From assembly GCF_043290135.1 (NCBI RefSeq), contig NC_134710.1, forward strand, positions 3,874,821 to 3,938,820: DNA of 64,000 nucleotides, written 5' to 3'. Positions within the stretch are counted from its first letter, which is position 1, and the number at the start of each line of letters is the position of its first letter. Positions 41,236 to 53,029 of this stretch are shown here, in pieces. The translations under genes were made by a program, and so were the position numbers. The notes beneath the pieces were generated by a model. It was not told the DNA's origin. It did no database searches and saw only the letters and a list, made by a program, of their open reading frames with translations. The DNA is from Rhipicephalus microplus. Lineage: Eukaryota > Arthropoda > Arachnida > Ixodida > Ixodidae.

Positions 41236-41994
41236 CTGCCCCCCACTTTAAGAATATTATCTCATATTATTCAAAACCACACAAACGAGCGCGAACAGTC
41301 CCCAAACTCTCAAAAGACTAACATAGTCCGTCGCTCATGACATGTCTCATTCACAATAGATCACTCAGTACAATTGTACATTGTAATTCAATCTCACAAC
41401 ACATGAAATATAACCACGGGTGCATGAGTACAACACTCCATCACATATTCCAAACAATACAAATGTACAAAGTTCTGTCTTTACAACAATTATACAATAC
41501 TATACATCACGTCACAGCACAAACACTTCGACACTTGTGACACAGGATAACACAATAACAACACAGCCAAACGCATTCCGATTTGACCTCAGCACCTATC
41601 CTAAGTACTTCGAGCTGCGCTTGCGCCCTTTCTTGTGGTGCTCTCTCGATCTCTTCTTATTGTTTTTCCTTGGTTTGTTCCGGCGAGTTCTTTCCACCGA
41701 TGGTATCTGAGGCGACGTCTCAGCCATCGTTGTCACTTCCGACATGGTTAGCGGGTCATAACGTTCAACCGATCCTCTCACCCGCTTGTTCATGTCACGA
41801 CATTAGGCCTGGCTGGCCGACTCCGTCACCTTTACACTGTCGGTCGGTTGAGGCCGTGCCGACGTAAGTCCAGCTGCCCAGCACGTGAACTCATTCAACA
41901 CGATCATCTTCTCATTCACTGTCTCTTGCACCGCGACTTCACCTTGGGCTCGAGTGAGATCCGTCACGGCATGCTCCTCCACTGTATCTCGTGG
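41236..41994 (-). other. Non-coding 3' interior of the nested element
   Basis: Where RT, RNase H and integrase would be expected, only about 760 bp of low-coding sequence is found. It includes a short Arg/Lys-rich minus-strand frame at 41793-41596. Confidence 0.6.
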
Positions 41995-43740
41995 TCACTG
42001 GGTTGGCGAGGGCTCCATCTTCGGGTCTTCCCCCAAACATTCTGGATCATTCGGCCCTCGCGCCCCGTCGATGTTTCCGATGACGAGGTCGTACAGGGGG
42101 GTCGTCATGCATAGAGCCGTAACCTTGCCGCTGAAGTACGGGGTTTTGACCTCAATTTCTGCTTCGGGAAGCATCCGAACCGTACTGTATATTAGGCAAA
42201 CTGGTTTCGTTTTGTCTGTTAACTCCCTTTCCCGTACCAAATTTCTCCGCACGATAACAGTGGAGCTGCCGGTATCTCTTAACACCGTAACCTTCTTGCC
42301 CGCAACTTTTCCAGGCAGCGTTGGCATTCCCTTCGTAACACTGGTTGGCTGTTTTGTCATTACAGCACCCACAATAGGAAGTTTCTCCCCATTTTTCAAC
42401 TCTACGAATCCGTTGGTGATGGCATCACCATCGGATCTCGGTGCTGCTAGCACACAGGATACCTGGTGAGTTTGACTCACTCCGTTACGACAAGCATCTG
42501 CTTTGTGCCCAGTCTGACCACATTTGAAACATTTTACAACCGTAGGGCTCGTGAAGTTGGTTCGACGGTTGTTAGCGTGGTGACCCACTCGGTTACACAG
42601 AAAACATCGCGGAACACTGTCCGGTGCACGCTTCTTTTGTTCGGGTGCCGAATTTTTCGAATCTTCGGGACACTCCTTCTTGACCTTGGCCAAATTAGTT
42701 CCACCTTGCGCTTCCAAGAATTGATCAGCCAATTCAAGCATGCCTTCAAGTGACTCAGCCTTCCTCTCTTTCAAGTACAGCGACAGGCTTGAGTGGCAAC
42801 TGGTAAGAAATTGCTCTCTAATGAGGAGCTCTCTAAGCTCATCGTACTCCTGCGCTGTCCCTGAAAGTTAAATCCATCTGTCGAAATAATGGCAAAGTCG
42901 GGCGGCACACTGCGTAGCCGTCTCACCATCAGCTGGCTTTCCTGTCCGAAATCTGTCCCGGAAATCTTCCACAGTAAATCTAAATCAATTCAGTAAAGCA
43001 GTTTTCACCTTTGCATAGTTGGCTGCATCGGTCGGCGTCAGCCTACCGTACACACTGAGCGCTTCACCACTCAAGCAAGTACTCAAAGCAGTTGCCCATT
43101 GATGTTCCGGCCAATTCTGGCTCCTCGCAATCGTCTCAAATCGGTGAAGGTACGCGTCAAGGTCGTCTTTCCTTTCATCAAACGCTACGAGTAGCTTGCT
43201 TGGGTTCAAGCGGAAGCCGTGGTCCTCCCGTTCGCTGCTTTCAACTCTAGCTTGGACCGGAGTTTCACTTCGCTGTTGCAAACGGAGCCGCTCGAGTTCC
43301 ATCTCATGCTGTCACTGTTATTCCATTTCCTCTCTTTCTTCTTTCGCCCTCTCAGCTGCCAGTCTTTCTTTCTCCAGCTCCAACTTCAATTGCTGCTCTC
43401 TTTCTTCTTTCAGCTGTCGCTCCTTTGCCTCTCTTTCTTCTCTCGCCCTTTCGGCTGCGAACTTTTCTCTCTCCAGCTCCAACTTCAAGTGCTGCTCTCT
43501 TTCTTCTTTCGCTCTCTCAGCTGCCAACCTCTCTCGCTCCAACTCAGCTGCTTTTTCTTCCTTGGCCCTCTCAGCTGCCAACCTCTCTCTCTCCAACTCA
43601 GCTTCTTTTTCCGCTTTGGCTCTTTTGACCGCCAACCTTTTTTTTTCCAGCTCAGCTGCCTTTTCTTCTTTGGCCCTTTTTTTTTCTTCTTTTTCCTTCT
43701 GGGTGACCCACTTCCGTAGTTCGGCGCCAGAAAGACCCAT
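41995..43740 (-). pseudogene. Gag-protease of the nested LTR element
   Basis: One minus-strand frame runs from the ATG at 43740 to 41995 with four in-frame stops (43318-43320, 43312-43314, 42985-42987, 42868-42870). Residues ~1-140 form a highly charged coiled coil of Glu/Lys/Arg/Ala repeats (ERERLAAERAKEE type). Next comes a capsid-like helical domain (FRLNPSKLLVAFDERKDDLDAY, RFETIARSQNWPEHQW, LSGEALSVY). Two zinc knuckles follow, CFLCNRVGHHANN (partly degenerate) and CFKCGQTGHKADAC. An aspartic protease begins VTVLRDTGSSTVIV and ends near LYDLVIGNIDG. The layout matches tick Ty3/Gypsy-type Gag proteins. No reverse transcriptase follows. Confidence 0.85.
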
Positions 43741-43977
43741 CTTCTCACCAAGAGCTACTAACTTTCGAGATCCATTGTGTCTCGCAAATAAAACCTTGCC
43801 GCGTGCAAAAAATATCTGCCTAAATCAGTATATCTGAACACTCCCCTGCACTCATTAACGAGAACACTGAACAACACACAAAATCGTTCCGATAGCACTA
43901 TCAATAACTTGAGGCTCTTTCTCACTACTTTGGACACACTGTGCACCAAAGGGTCCTGTCGCGGACGCCAGAATAAT

Positions 43978-45194
43978 TGTCACGGGTCCCGTTAATTGGG
44001 GAGGCGATCGCCGGGCTAATTCCAAGGGCCGAAGTATCGGCCCCCGAACCGCACCACGAAAGGGCGGACAATTTAGAAGTGGTCCTTTTCGGTGCGCCAG
44101 CGGATGCCGGCTGTGGCCCAAAGAACAGGTCAGAGCCGAGAGTTGATAAACCCAACAAAATTATTTTCTCAATAATGGCAGATCAAAAACAATACACAAG
44201 TATGCACACTCCACAATAGTTGAGTACAATATGTCACCAATCAAACAACGTACTACACAGTACAATCAGCCACACTCGAAACAACGGACACAGACAACAA
44301 TACGCACTACAATGCAGTCGCATGCATTGAACAACCAAGACACTTAAAGACTAAAGAGTTAGAAAACTTATTCAGTCCAAAGTTCTTGGAACAAAAGTCT
44401 GAATGATACTCTTCCGAGAATCACTCACTCAAAGTCTAGTGTTGTTGTCGTTCGCCTGCCCCCGAAGTTTCTCTTCCAGGAAACCTCGCGTCTTCAATTG
44501 GCCACTCTCCAAGCTTCAAACTTCTTCGCCGGAAACACGTCGGCTTCACACACGCAGCTGTTGCCACGTGTCTTCGCTCGATAGCGGTAGACACACACTC
44601 TTGCCTGTAGCTCGAGCCTTCACCCCTCAGGTGGAAATCCTCTTCTTCTCCACTTCCTTCTTCTCCGCCTTTGTCACGGAAGACAAAAGGCTTCGCCCAC
44701 AAGGCGGTACACCCTACGTACTCTGGCGCATACTTTCTTCTTCTCCTGCTTTGTCACTAAGGACAAAACTTTCACCGACAGACGCGGCGGGATACCCTAC
44801 GCACTCTGGCGTTAACTTCCTTCTTCTGCTGATCTCTCATCTTGGCTGCTCGATTAAATACCTTCCACGCGAAATTCCAGAAAGTTCTCATCATTTCGTC
44901 GGCGCGATGCGCAGCGAAGGCTGGGGAAAAGGGCGAGACGATACGGGGGCCGTCCGCGACGGATGACTCAACCCGGCATCACCACGCCTCTTTCCATCGA
45001 GAAATTTCGAGGGCTTGCTCGGCCGCCGATGTGGGTTGAGGAGGTTCGTCGGCGAACCTTCGCTTCCGAGGGGAGAGGGACGCGTGCCCGGGGAGTCTTT
45101 GGATGCTTGTTTTCTTTTTTTTATCGTTGACATCGCGGCTCTTCTGCGCGAGAATTAGGCGGCGCGCCCTTTTTTGAGCGCTCGTTTTGTGACA
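43978..45194 (-). repeat. 5' LTR of the nested element
   Basis: Partner of 40018-41235, followed on its outer side by the CCATG duplication. Confidence 0.9.
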
Positions 45195-45486
45195 CCATGT
45201 CATCCACGCAGAAAAAACGCACCATCTTCTCTGCTGTTCGGCGATACTTTCCGGATATGCTCTGCAGATGATACTGCAATGGTGCACTCAGTAAGAAAGG
45301 GCTTGCCGTAGTGCCAAAGGGCACGCGAGTCATGCGCTATTCGCAAACGCGATTCATGTCCTGCACTCCTGAGGGCGTTCTTTCAAACCACCAGAATCTC
45401 AGAGCGTCTCTGTCACTCAGCCTGATTCCAGTCTACAGAAACGCTTTCTGGACGTCAGCAGCGACGCCAAACTGATGCTGACGAAA

Positions 45487-45759
45487 TCACAGCAGCATAC
45501 TCAACATGTCGTAGCTCAGGTTCGGGTCTTTTTCCAAGTGGTCATTCAATGAAGTCACTCCTGAGGCATGGGACGAGGCATCGAAGACAACCCGGAGTTT
45601 CGTGGTGGTGGATGATTCTCTAATTACTTCCCAACGGGGCATGTAATATTTAGTGGTAGCCACATACTCGATGACGGGAACTCGGTCAGCATGACCATCA
45701 GTAAAGTACTCTCTGACTGCTGCGTTGTAATGAACTAGTACTTCTTTGCTCTGAGACAA
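45487..45759 (-). pseudogene. BEL/Pao RT, N-terminal part
   Basis: KYYMPRWEVIRESSTTTKLRVVFDAS followed by SLNDHLEKDPNL is the conserved start of the BEL/Pao RT palm (motif A region VVFDAS). The catalytic YVDD block should lie between here and the nested insertion but I could not read it cleanly. Confidence 0.85.
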
Positions 45760-46388
45760 CCGGTGAAGTAAGCAGCGAAGTCACTTGATTGCTACCGCAC
45801 GATTATCGTGCAGGTCTCATTGCCTGTCTTTCCAAGGCAGATATAATTCGTACCTTTCATCTCGCTGCTCAACACTTTCAATGAAAGCTTTCCGCACCTT
45901 CTCATCGTGGTAAGATGGTTCATCCGCATCTGTGATCCCGAAGCTTTTGAGCTGCCAGAACTATCGTAGTTCTGAGCCTATGCGTTCCTGCATCATGGCG
46001 TTGCTCATGCAACAACTTGCCCGTAGTACACAAACGTTTGCGTTTGTAAGTGGAAGAATGGTTGCATCATTTAAAAGTCCCTGTACTGTCCAACCGAGTA
46101 TAGTCTGAATGAAAGGAAGACTTTTGCGATCTTTATGACGAGTGACTTCGCTCCCAAGATTCTTTCCCTGTTGGTCTGAGCCAATTAATAAGCTAATGCC
46201 TTCTTCCTGGGTGATATGCGGAAAGCAAAGTGCATCAACTAATTGTTGACAATGATTTCACAACTCTTCGATTCGTGGTCTTCGTGGTCTTCGGGTACTC
46301 CAGCGACCACTTCACATGTGCTTGATTTCTATTGCTGCTTCCACGACATGCTAAATATTATCGTATTGGCTTTGTAAAGTAACTTCGA
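45760..46388 (-). pseudogene. Degenerate BEL/Pao region between protease and RT
   Basis: Minus-strand frames are short. Fragments such as ELRQFWELKSFGI-like and LLIGSDQ-like sequence fit the protease-RT linker of BEL/Pao polyproteins but stops are frequent. Confidence 0.5.
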
Positions 46389-46760
46389 CTAGTCTCCGAC
46401 GTGCACTGCGATCATGTTTGTTTCCAAACACGCTGATGGTAATGTCAATTTTTTTAACACTTTCAGGTTCAATTTTCTGGAAAAGTCTTCTTTAATGAAA
46501 GTGCGCTGGATGCCATTATCCATGATGCCTCTTACATCCGTCATGTGGGCGTGCAGTGCTTCGTTAGCCTTGGCAAGCTCGTCGGTGCTTTTCTCCAGAC
46601 GCTGAAGAATGCTGCAAAGCCCCACCAAGTCAAATTCATCGGAGGCTAGGAGCTCATCAACGCAATTGATGAGCGTGGTGCTGTGTTGCCGTCTAGCTGA
46701 TCTCGTGTTTCGCAGGCGTCCCGTGGCCCTCCTCGAAACCGGGTCGGGTTTCGGCACCAA
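46389..46760 (-). pseudogene. BEL/Pao Gag start fused to protease by deletion
   Basis: The open frame overlaps the primer site at its upstream end, so its first codons are not a real start. It contains an N-terminal Gag segment (STTLINCVDELL, LEKSTDELAKANEALHAHMTD) and passes directly into GIMDNGIQRTFIKEDFSRKLNL, the protease active-site region (DTGSQRTFI in relatives). Hundreds of Gag codons and the zinc knuckles between them are absent, indicating an internal deletion that kept the frame. Confidence 0.75.
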
Positions 46761-46949
46761 TGTAAAATCCGAAGACTTCTTTCATGGAAAACCGGGTTCA
46801 AAAGACCAATACGCGAGGAGATGAAGAGCAGAGCGTCTCGACGCTGCCGTTTATTGCGGCGTAGATCCAAGAACCACCTCACCACCCACGCGCTAACCCT
46901 CGTCCTTCTCTTCCTCTAGTGCGCGCTATGTCCACTATTTTTTACAACA
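46761..46949 (-). repeat. 5' LTR of the large BEL/Pao element
   Basis: Partner of 37319-37504, beginning TGTTGTAAAAAATAGTGGAC on the minus strand. Confidence 0.8.
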
Positions 46950-47425
46950 AGTCCAAACATGGTAATCATGATATGCGTGTCGTGTAAAACATGACTACAT
47001 GCTAGGCTCATAGCCCGATCACGGCCGTTTTGCTAGCTCCACATATACCAAGTTTGGTATTCCGCAGCGTGAATGGATGGTGAAGGTAAATGACACGTTC
47101 GAACATAATAATCATGATATGCGTGTCATGTAAAACATGACTACATGCTACGCTCATGGCGTGCTCGCGGCCATTTCACTAGCTTCATATATACCAAGTT
47201 TTGTACCACGTGACGTGAATAGACATTGAGGGTAAATTAAACGTCTAAACACGATAATGATGAAAAGCGCGTCATGTAAAAGATGACTACATGCTATGGT
47301 CATAGCGTGGTCGCAGCCCTTTCGCTAGCTCCACATATACCGTATATGGCATCACGGGACGTCAATGCATGACGACAGTAAATGACACGTCCAGACAAGA
47401 TAATCATGACATGGTAGCCATGTAC
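46950..47425. repeat. Satellite with ~146-bp period, right block
   Basis: The same units as at 36833-37318 continue here, with the GACACGT..AACAT mark at about 47092, 47238 (altered) and 47384. The two blocks were one array before the BEL/Pao insertion. Confidence 0.85.
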
Positions 47426-47502
47426 GGCATATTTCACGTCTGCCTTGCAATGTTGTGCTGATTTTATAGTGTACTAACGACCTTCCCCATTCGTGCCTCG
47501 CA

Positions 47503-47704
47503 CCCGCAGGTCGCGGGTTCGAATCCCGGCTGCGGCGGCTGCATTTCCGATGGAGGCGGAAATGTTGTAGGCCCGTGTGCTCAGATTTGGGTGAACGTTA
47601 AAGAACCCCAGGTGGTCGAAATTTCCGGAGCCCTGCACTACGGCGTCTCTCATAATCATATGATGGTTTTGGGACGTTAAACCCCACATATCAATCAATA
47701 AATC
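47503..47704 (+). mobile_element. Ruka SINE, 5'-truncated, with 14-bp target duplication
   Basis: It starts within the tRNA head at CCCGCAGGTCGCGGGTTCG (B-box retained, A-box lost) and ends ATCAATCAATAAATC. Flanks ATTCGTGCCTCGCA (47489-47502) and ATTCGTGCTTCGCA (47705-47718) are a target duplication with one change. Confidence 0.9.
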
Positions 47705-47718
47705 ATTCGTGCTTCGCA

Positions 47719-50700
47719 TATAATCGATTCCCACTGTACGTGAAATTTGCCTTTTTTGCTGCAGGTTTCCACCGCCCATTATAGAGCCCTTACAGATGCG
47801 ATGCCTCCGCAAGAGAAAACTTACTGTACATTGAAGTTTGCAGGATATCGTATGGAGGAGACTGCCAAAGAAAAAAAATGGCAATCTGATCAACAAGCGA
47901 AGTAAAAAGACTGCCGCGTGCTACGCTCACACGTTACACTTTATGAAAGGAGTTGCTCTTTTTTTCCTTTGATGGAACTAGCGGTGTTTCTTCATTGTAA
48001 CGCCCGTTCAAGAATCTCCCTTCGAGCCGCAGAAGCAGGATACAGGGAGGAGGGTGCATGCGGTCGCCGTGCGTCAAGACTTTATTCAGACTGAACGTCA
48101 CCCGTGCTGCGACGACCACGGGCTACTTACAGGCACGTTTTGGTCACTTATAGTCGACCATTTATCACTGGGAATTTTATGGTGTTCGCTGAATATGTTT
48201 GGCAATGTGAAAACGAACATGGAAATGTTTGGCTTTTTCAAGAACTACATGACACCTGCTCATAGTTTGATGTACCTACTGCCTGGTATGAAGCACTGTG
48301 GTGTAGTATAGCAGTGACCATTTGCACTTTTTCCTTTTTTCAGTAGCCTACCTGGGCGAATATTTAGTTTTCATAAGAAAGACGCCGTTATGCTATATGT
48401 GCGACCTTTTGATTTGGATGCAGTCGAGAGTACAGAGAATAAACACGACACTGATATTGCCACTGTGCTACCACAGCAATCGAAATTCAGATGACAAAAA
48501 AGAAGACGGTGACAACTCGGACACTTTCGCTGTGAAAGACGTGGGGAGGAAATGTAGGTCAGCTAATCGAAGCTTTTATTTCGGCAAAATTGCTTCTCAA
48601 GTACGATAGTCCAATGACATGACAAGGCCACTGAGTTATCTGGGGCATAACTGCGCTTCGGATGACCACCTCATAGATATCCGTACGCGATACGAGATAT
48701 AAGAGTAAAATTATGAGTCAGGATAGGAAATCAATATGAATGAATGACAATAATGAGTCCAGTTTTCCCCCATACAAGTCTCCAGAAAGGATTAATGCTG
48801 TAATGGCTCAATATTTCTGAAATTTAGATATTTAGCACCGAGACAAAACAGACCGCAATGAAAAAAGTAATGCTTTCACAGACGAATTGATTCGTTTTAC
48901 AATTGCCTATTAGGAAAGTGCACCAGCTGCCATGCTTTTCTTTGTAAATTTGACCAAAATAAGTGCAGTAACAGAAAGAAAATATACTTTCCTTAAGTTC
49001 ACCCAGAAGATTCTGGCGGTGATTTTTGCTCGTACGTGAAAAACAATCACAGTATATCCACGAAGTGAATGATGACGAATTGGGCGAAGCTCTCTGCAGC
49101 CTGTCCTCATGGTAATAAGAGTGCGGATGCGTATGACCAATGAGGAATTGGCAAACGTCAGTTCCTCGTTCACCAACGTCTCAATTATGTTCTGAAGTAC
49201 GAGGGCAGACTGCCCGAAATGGGCGCACGAATGCACGGGCAGACGCACTGACGGCCGCACGGAAGCATGGACGGACTGATGGACGCTATGTCCAAGTGAT
49301 CATCGTTCACTTCGTGGGTGTGGTGCAACACCGTTTTTATTGACATGGAATGCAATGCAACTGGCTAGTACGATGGCAGGGGACGTACGACCCACAGCGT
49401 AAGAAGCTCGGCCCCCCCCAAAAAAAAAGAACACGCGCACGCTGGAATCTCGTGTGCTGTCTGCGGCTGTCTTTGCTGCGGGCGGAGTCCACGCCTTCTC
49501 GCGGTAGCCGCGCGCGCCAGGCGACTCTCGTTCATTTTGAAGGGGCCCTACAACGCTTTTTGGGCATGGTCAGAAAACGCTGCCAATCGGTAGTACAGGC
49601 TCCCGACAACACGTGAGCCAAATAATACAGCGCAGCACGTGGTCTGGCATTCACTATAAATTATCAAAGTCAGCTAAAATTGCTTTGTCTTCACTTCACA
49701 AGTCAGAGAATATGCCCAAAATTACACGTAGCAAGCCCATCTATCAGCCACTGGCTGATTTAAGCATGGCGCAATCGGTCGTCACAGAGATTGCCGTGGG
49801 AGGCTGCTACTTGTTCAGCACGCGCGCGCGATCACACTGACAAAGCCGCGCACTTGAAGAAAAAAAAAAGAAAATAGTTTTCAAGGTCAGGAGGCGCACG
49901 TGACGTTTTTCTGTAGCCCTGCCATCTCTCCCTGCTTAGCTTCCAGCGCTTTTGTTGGGACGAGAGAAGAGAGAATGCAATTGCAGCATGTGAGAAACAT
50001 TTGTAACTCCACTCGCACTAAGCAAATTCTTGAAATTCTTGCGGTGTTGAATTCGTGAGGCAATAAGCTCGTCCAGTGAATTCATTCTATAGCTACTTGG
50101 AAAAATATTTTAGGGCCCATTTAGGTTCATTCTGTTGGGGTACGCGGCGATTGGGACAGCCGAAGAGAAACACGCCGTGCGCCCGCCATCTCGGAGGGCA
50201 TTTCTAGCCGCCAGCTGTGTTCGTCTGCTGCAGCACCCTGAACATGGCGGCTTGTAGTAGTTTGCATTGAGGGTGTTTGGGGCGCCCTTTTGTGAAAGGC
50301 ATCAATTACCAAGATACCGCGTGGACCAAGTAGACAAATTAGCGTTTCCATTGATGATGATGGTAGTACTGGCAGCGCCTCTTTCCTAGCGCTCTCGCAG
50401 TTCTCTGCGCCGCTCCTACCTTTGCTGTCGTTCTACAATAAACAGTAAAGTTTAATGCTACTTGTTTCGTCAAAAATGGTTTCTGCCGGATGGTGCCACG
50501 TTAAAGGCAATATAAAGGTAGCACTGGTCCTGCAGTGGTCTTGTTGTACAACATTTTTCGTTCAGTCTTTCGTGCAAAAATATTTCCCAAATTTGAACTT
50601 TCCTATATAAAACTTTAGGCAATATCGCATGCTGCTGTCACACGAAAAGATGCTCACTTGTTCGCATTTGGCGGCTCGATTTCGTAGCGTAGGCAAAATA

Positions 50701-51263
50701 ACCAGGAATGACACTTACAGCCGGAAACAGATGTAGATGTTTTCGAATGTGGCGCGAAATTTCACATCAAAGCTTGGTCAGCTGAGCTGCAAATATGCAA
50801 TGAGGTGGGTAACAAATTAGAACTACTTAGGTTAGCCGAAACACTTATGAATTTGCTTCCTGCTGCGGCCCACTTGCTTTTCGCTTTAATTAATCTCACT
50901 CGACCTTCTTACGACACTGTGCAAATGATGGTGCATTGCCTTTTGTTCTTTGCTGCAGACTGCGCGCTGTTGGCTTGCTCCACTACCAAGGTGAGTGTCG
51001 TCACGACGACGCGCTACAAAAGGCTGCTTACTTGGAAGCAGGGATTGATGTGGACCTTGTCACATAGTTCGCGCACGCAATTCCTATAGTTGTGAAAAAC
51101 TCAGCATGCCAACTAGACCTGCAAAGAGGCCACTGATTAAAAGAGGGGGTGATGTTAAGATCTTTAAAACCAAGTTATCACTTATACAAATAAATAATTG
51201 GGTGAGTTGGTGATCCGTGAAATACGAGCGCATTTTGTCTGCTTAACTGCCCGTTTTGTTTAG
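47719..51263. other. 3.5 kb without a recognisable gene
   Basis: Many short open frames on both strands carry no domain I recognise, including the longer ones at 48910-49260 (minus) and 50805-51089 (plus). A GACGGACG-rich segment at 49225-49275 resembles a degenerate minisatellite. No SINE, LTR or transposase signature was found. Confidence 0.4.
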
Positions 51264-51412
51264 CCGACACGGTGGTCTAGTGGCTAAGGTACTCGGCTGC
51301 TGACTGGCAGTTCGCAGAATAAAATCCCCGCTTGAAACGCCGCCTTCTCAATGGAAGCGAAAATGCTTGACACTTGTTAGGTTAGATTTAGGTACACGTT
51401 AAAGAACTCCAT
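51264..51412 (+). mobile_element. Ruka-like SINE, divergent
   Basis: The head GGTGGTCTAGTGGCTAAGG is exact but the B-box region and body are strongly altered (ACGTTAAAGAACTCC remains). The 3' half is replaced by LINE-derived sequence. Confidence 0.7.
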
Positions 51413-51500
51413 AATCACCAGCCTGGCTACGCCCACTGCTCGGCAAAGGCCTCTACCATGATCCGCCAATCAACCCGGTCATGTGCTTTCCGTTGCCACG
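51413..51500 (-). pseudogene. C-terminal end of an RTE-like LINE
   Basis: The minus strand encodes RKAHDRVDWRIMVEAFAEQWA, like the last residues of RTE-type LINE ORF2 (AQDR..WR...EAF..QWA), followed by a stop. Confidence 0.6.
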
Positions 51501-51745
51501 TTATACTTGCAAACTTATTTGCGATGCGATAGCAAATATATGGAAACCCTCGGCTGGATTTTGCCGCTGGCGTCGGTGTCGACGTGATGCACCGTATATG
51601 TATACGTATCTATATATATGAAAACGCAGGAAAGAAAAAAATCCAGAAAAAGAACCACTCCGGCGCATGGTGTCGAAAGTGGGACCTCTGCTTCGTGACA
51701 GCGAAGCGTTAACCACTGAGCCCCCCCGGAGCGCATCCTTCAGCG
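51501..51745 (-). mobile_element. Second tRNA-derived SINE family
   Basis: The minus strand begins with GGGGGGGCTCAGTGGTTAAC (A-box) and CACGAAGCAGAGGTCCCACT with a weak B-box. It continues to AATCCAGCCGAGGGTTTCCA and ends TTGCTATCGCATCGCAAATA. The tRNA-like head and this tail are unrelated to Ruka. Confidence 0.65.
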
Positions 51746-52269
51746 TTCAAACGGCGAGCTACTTATATCTACCATTTACCGCTGCTCACGAGCATCCAGG
51801 AGGGAATTGGGATTTCAGCATTGCCAGCAAAATGGCGCAACGAGCACGCGTCGCGACATCGCTCTGCGGCGCCCGCTCTAATCTCATACGCGTACTTTGC
51901 CCGGCTTAGCGAAGGGGAGCGACGCTTCCTCACGCGCCCTTAACCCGATGCGGCGAGGAGATGGTCGTACGCCTTGTCTGGCCTCGGACTTTACCTGGAA
52001 CACTTTTGCTGTAGTTACCGGGTTCATGAAATCACTGCAATTATCGCAGTCTCCGTTAGCGAAAAGCGCGCGCTTTTCAGATACAGCAAAGCAACAAATG
52101 AGATGCTTATTCGCGTGCATCCGTACCTGTGAGTACATTTTGTGTGTCATTTGTGTGTGAGGAACGCGGGGCATATTTAAATCTGCTTTCTACTCTGCGC
52201 GTGGCCTTTGAATTCGTCGCTATGTCGTTCATTGTTTCGCCTTTTCGGCAACGCTGTGACTTTTTTAGT
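51746..52269. other. No gene recognised
   Basis: GC-moderate sequence with short open frames only. Confidence 0.4.
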
Positions 52270-52532
52270 CTCGTCGGCCCACCTAACTTTCTGTCTCCCC
52301 TTCGCGTGTTTGCCTTCTCCCGGACTCCAGTGACTTACCCTTAATTACCAGCGGATACCCTGCCTACGTGCCCGGCCCATGTCCCTTCCATCTTGTTGAT
52401 TTCAAATATATATGATATCTTTAACCTCGGTTTGTTCTCTGACCCACTCTGCTTTCTTCCAGTCACTTAAGGTTGTACCTATCAATTTCCTTTTCATCGC
52501 TCGATTTAAGCTGAACCCTCTTTGTAATACAC

Positions 52533-52889
52533 CTATTTTCTGCTCCGTAGGTAATTACTGGCAAGATGCAGCTGTTTTATACCTTCCTTGAGGGTTAGTG
52601 GCAGATTACCAATAATGCTTTGAGAATGCTTGCCCATTGTGATCCACTCCATTTTTATTCCTTTGGTTATTTCACTATCACGGTTTGGCTCCGCGGTTAC
52701 TACCTGTCCTAAGTGGACATATTCCTTTACAACTTCCAGCGTCTCTCCACCTATCGCAAAGTGCTGTTTTCTGCCGAGACTGTAGCACATTACTTTAGTT
52801 TTGTGCACATTCATTTTCAGACCTACTTTTCTGCTTTCCACGTTCAGTTCTGTAATCATGAGCTGTAATTCGTCCCCTGAGTTACTCAT
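52533..52889 (-). pseudogene. LINE RT thumb and C-terminal part
   Basis: Contains ELNVESRKVGLKMNVHKTKV, then EVVKEYVHLGQVVTAEPN and ITKGIKMEWITMGKHSQSI. These are the conserved segments following the YADD box in RTE-type LINEs. The YADD region itself, expected near 52900-52920, reads AFMDDI-like sequence in a broken frame. Confidence 0.8.
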
Positions 52890-53029
52890 AAAGGCAATGT
52901 CATCAGTGAATCGCAGGTTACTAAGATACTCTCCCTTAACTCTTATCCCTAACTCTTCCTAATTTAGGGCTTTGAAAACCTCCTGTAAACATGGGGTGAA
53001 TGGCATTGAAGAGATTGTGTCTCCGTGCC

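Larger units (their letters stand above)
40018..45194 (-). mobile_element. Nested LTR element with gag-protease but no pol
   Basis: Two LTRs of 1218 and 1217 bp (40018-41235 and 43978-45194) begin TGTCACGGGTCCC and end TTTTGTGACA. The flanking pentamer CCATG at 40013-40017 and 45195-45199 is a perfect target duplication, inside the RT of the BEL/Pao element. A purine tract AGTGGGGGGCAG (minus strand) adjoins the left LTR and a TGGCGTCCGCGACAGG primer-site candidate adjoins the right one, so the element reads on the minus strand. The 2.74-kb interior encodes Gag and protease only. LTRs differ by roughly a tenth in the first 200 bp and less elsewhere. Confidence 0.9.
37319..46949 (-). mobile_element. 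BEL/Pao element, decayed, interrupted by a nested LTR element
   Basis: LTR-like repeats of about 187 bp (37319-37504 and 46761-46949) flank it. The 5' LTR begins TGTTGTAAAAAATAG on the minus strand and is followed by TTGGTGCCGAAACCCG, a BEL/Pao primer site. Inside, from right to left, are gag, protease, RT, integrase and the C-terminal DUF5641-type region. The element sits within a ~146-bp satellite. Without the nested 5.18-kb insertion it measures about 4.4 kb, shorter than typical BEL/Pao elements, so parts of gag and pol are lost. Confidence 0.85.

Noticed and set aside
43196..43837. A 213-codon Ser/Leu/Phe-rich plus-strand frame
   Set aside because: It is the antisense shadow of the charged coiled-coil Gag on the minus strand.
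48910..49260. 116-codon minus-strand frame as a gene
   Set aside because: Part reads through a GACGGACG-type degenerate repeat; no domain is seen.
50805..51089. Possible host membrane protein of 94 codons
   Set aside because: A hydrophobic stretch alone, with no signal context, splice evidence or family similarity that I recognise.
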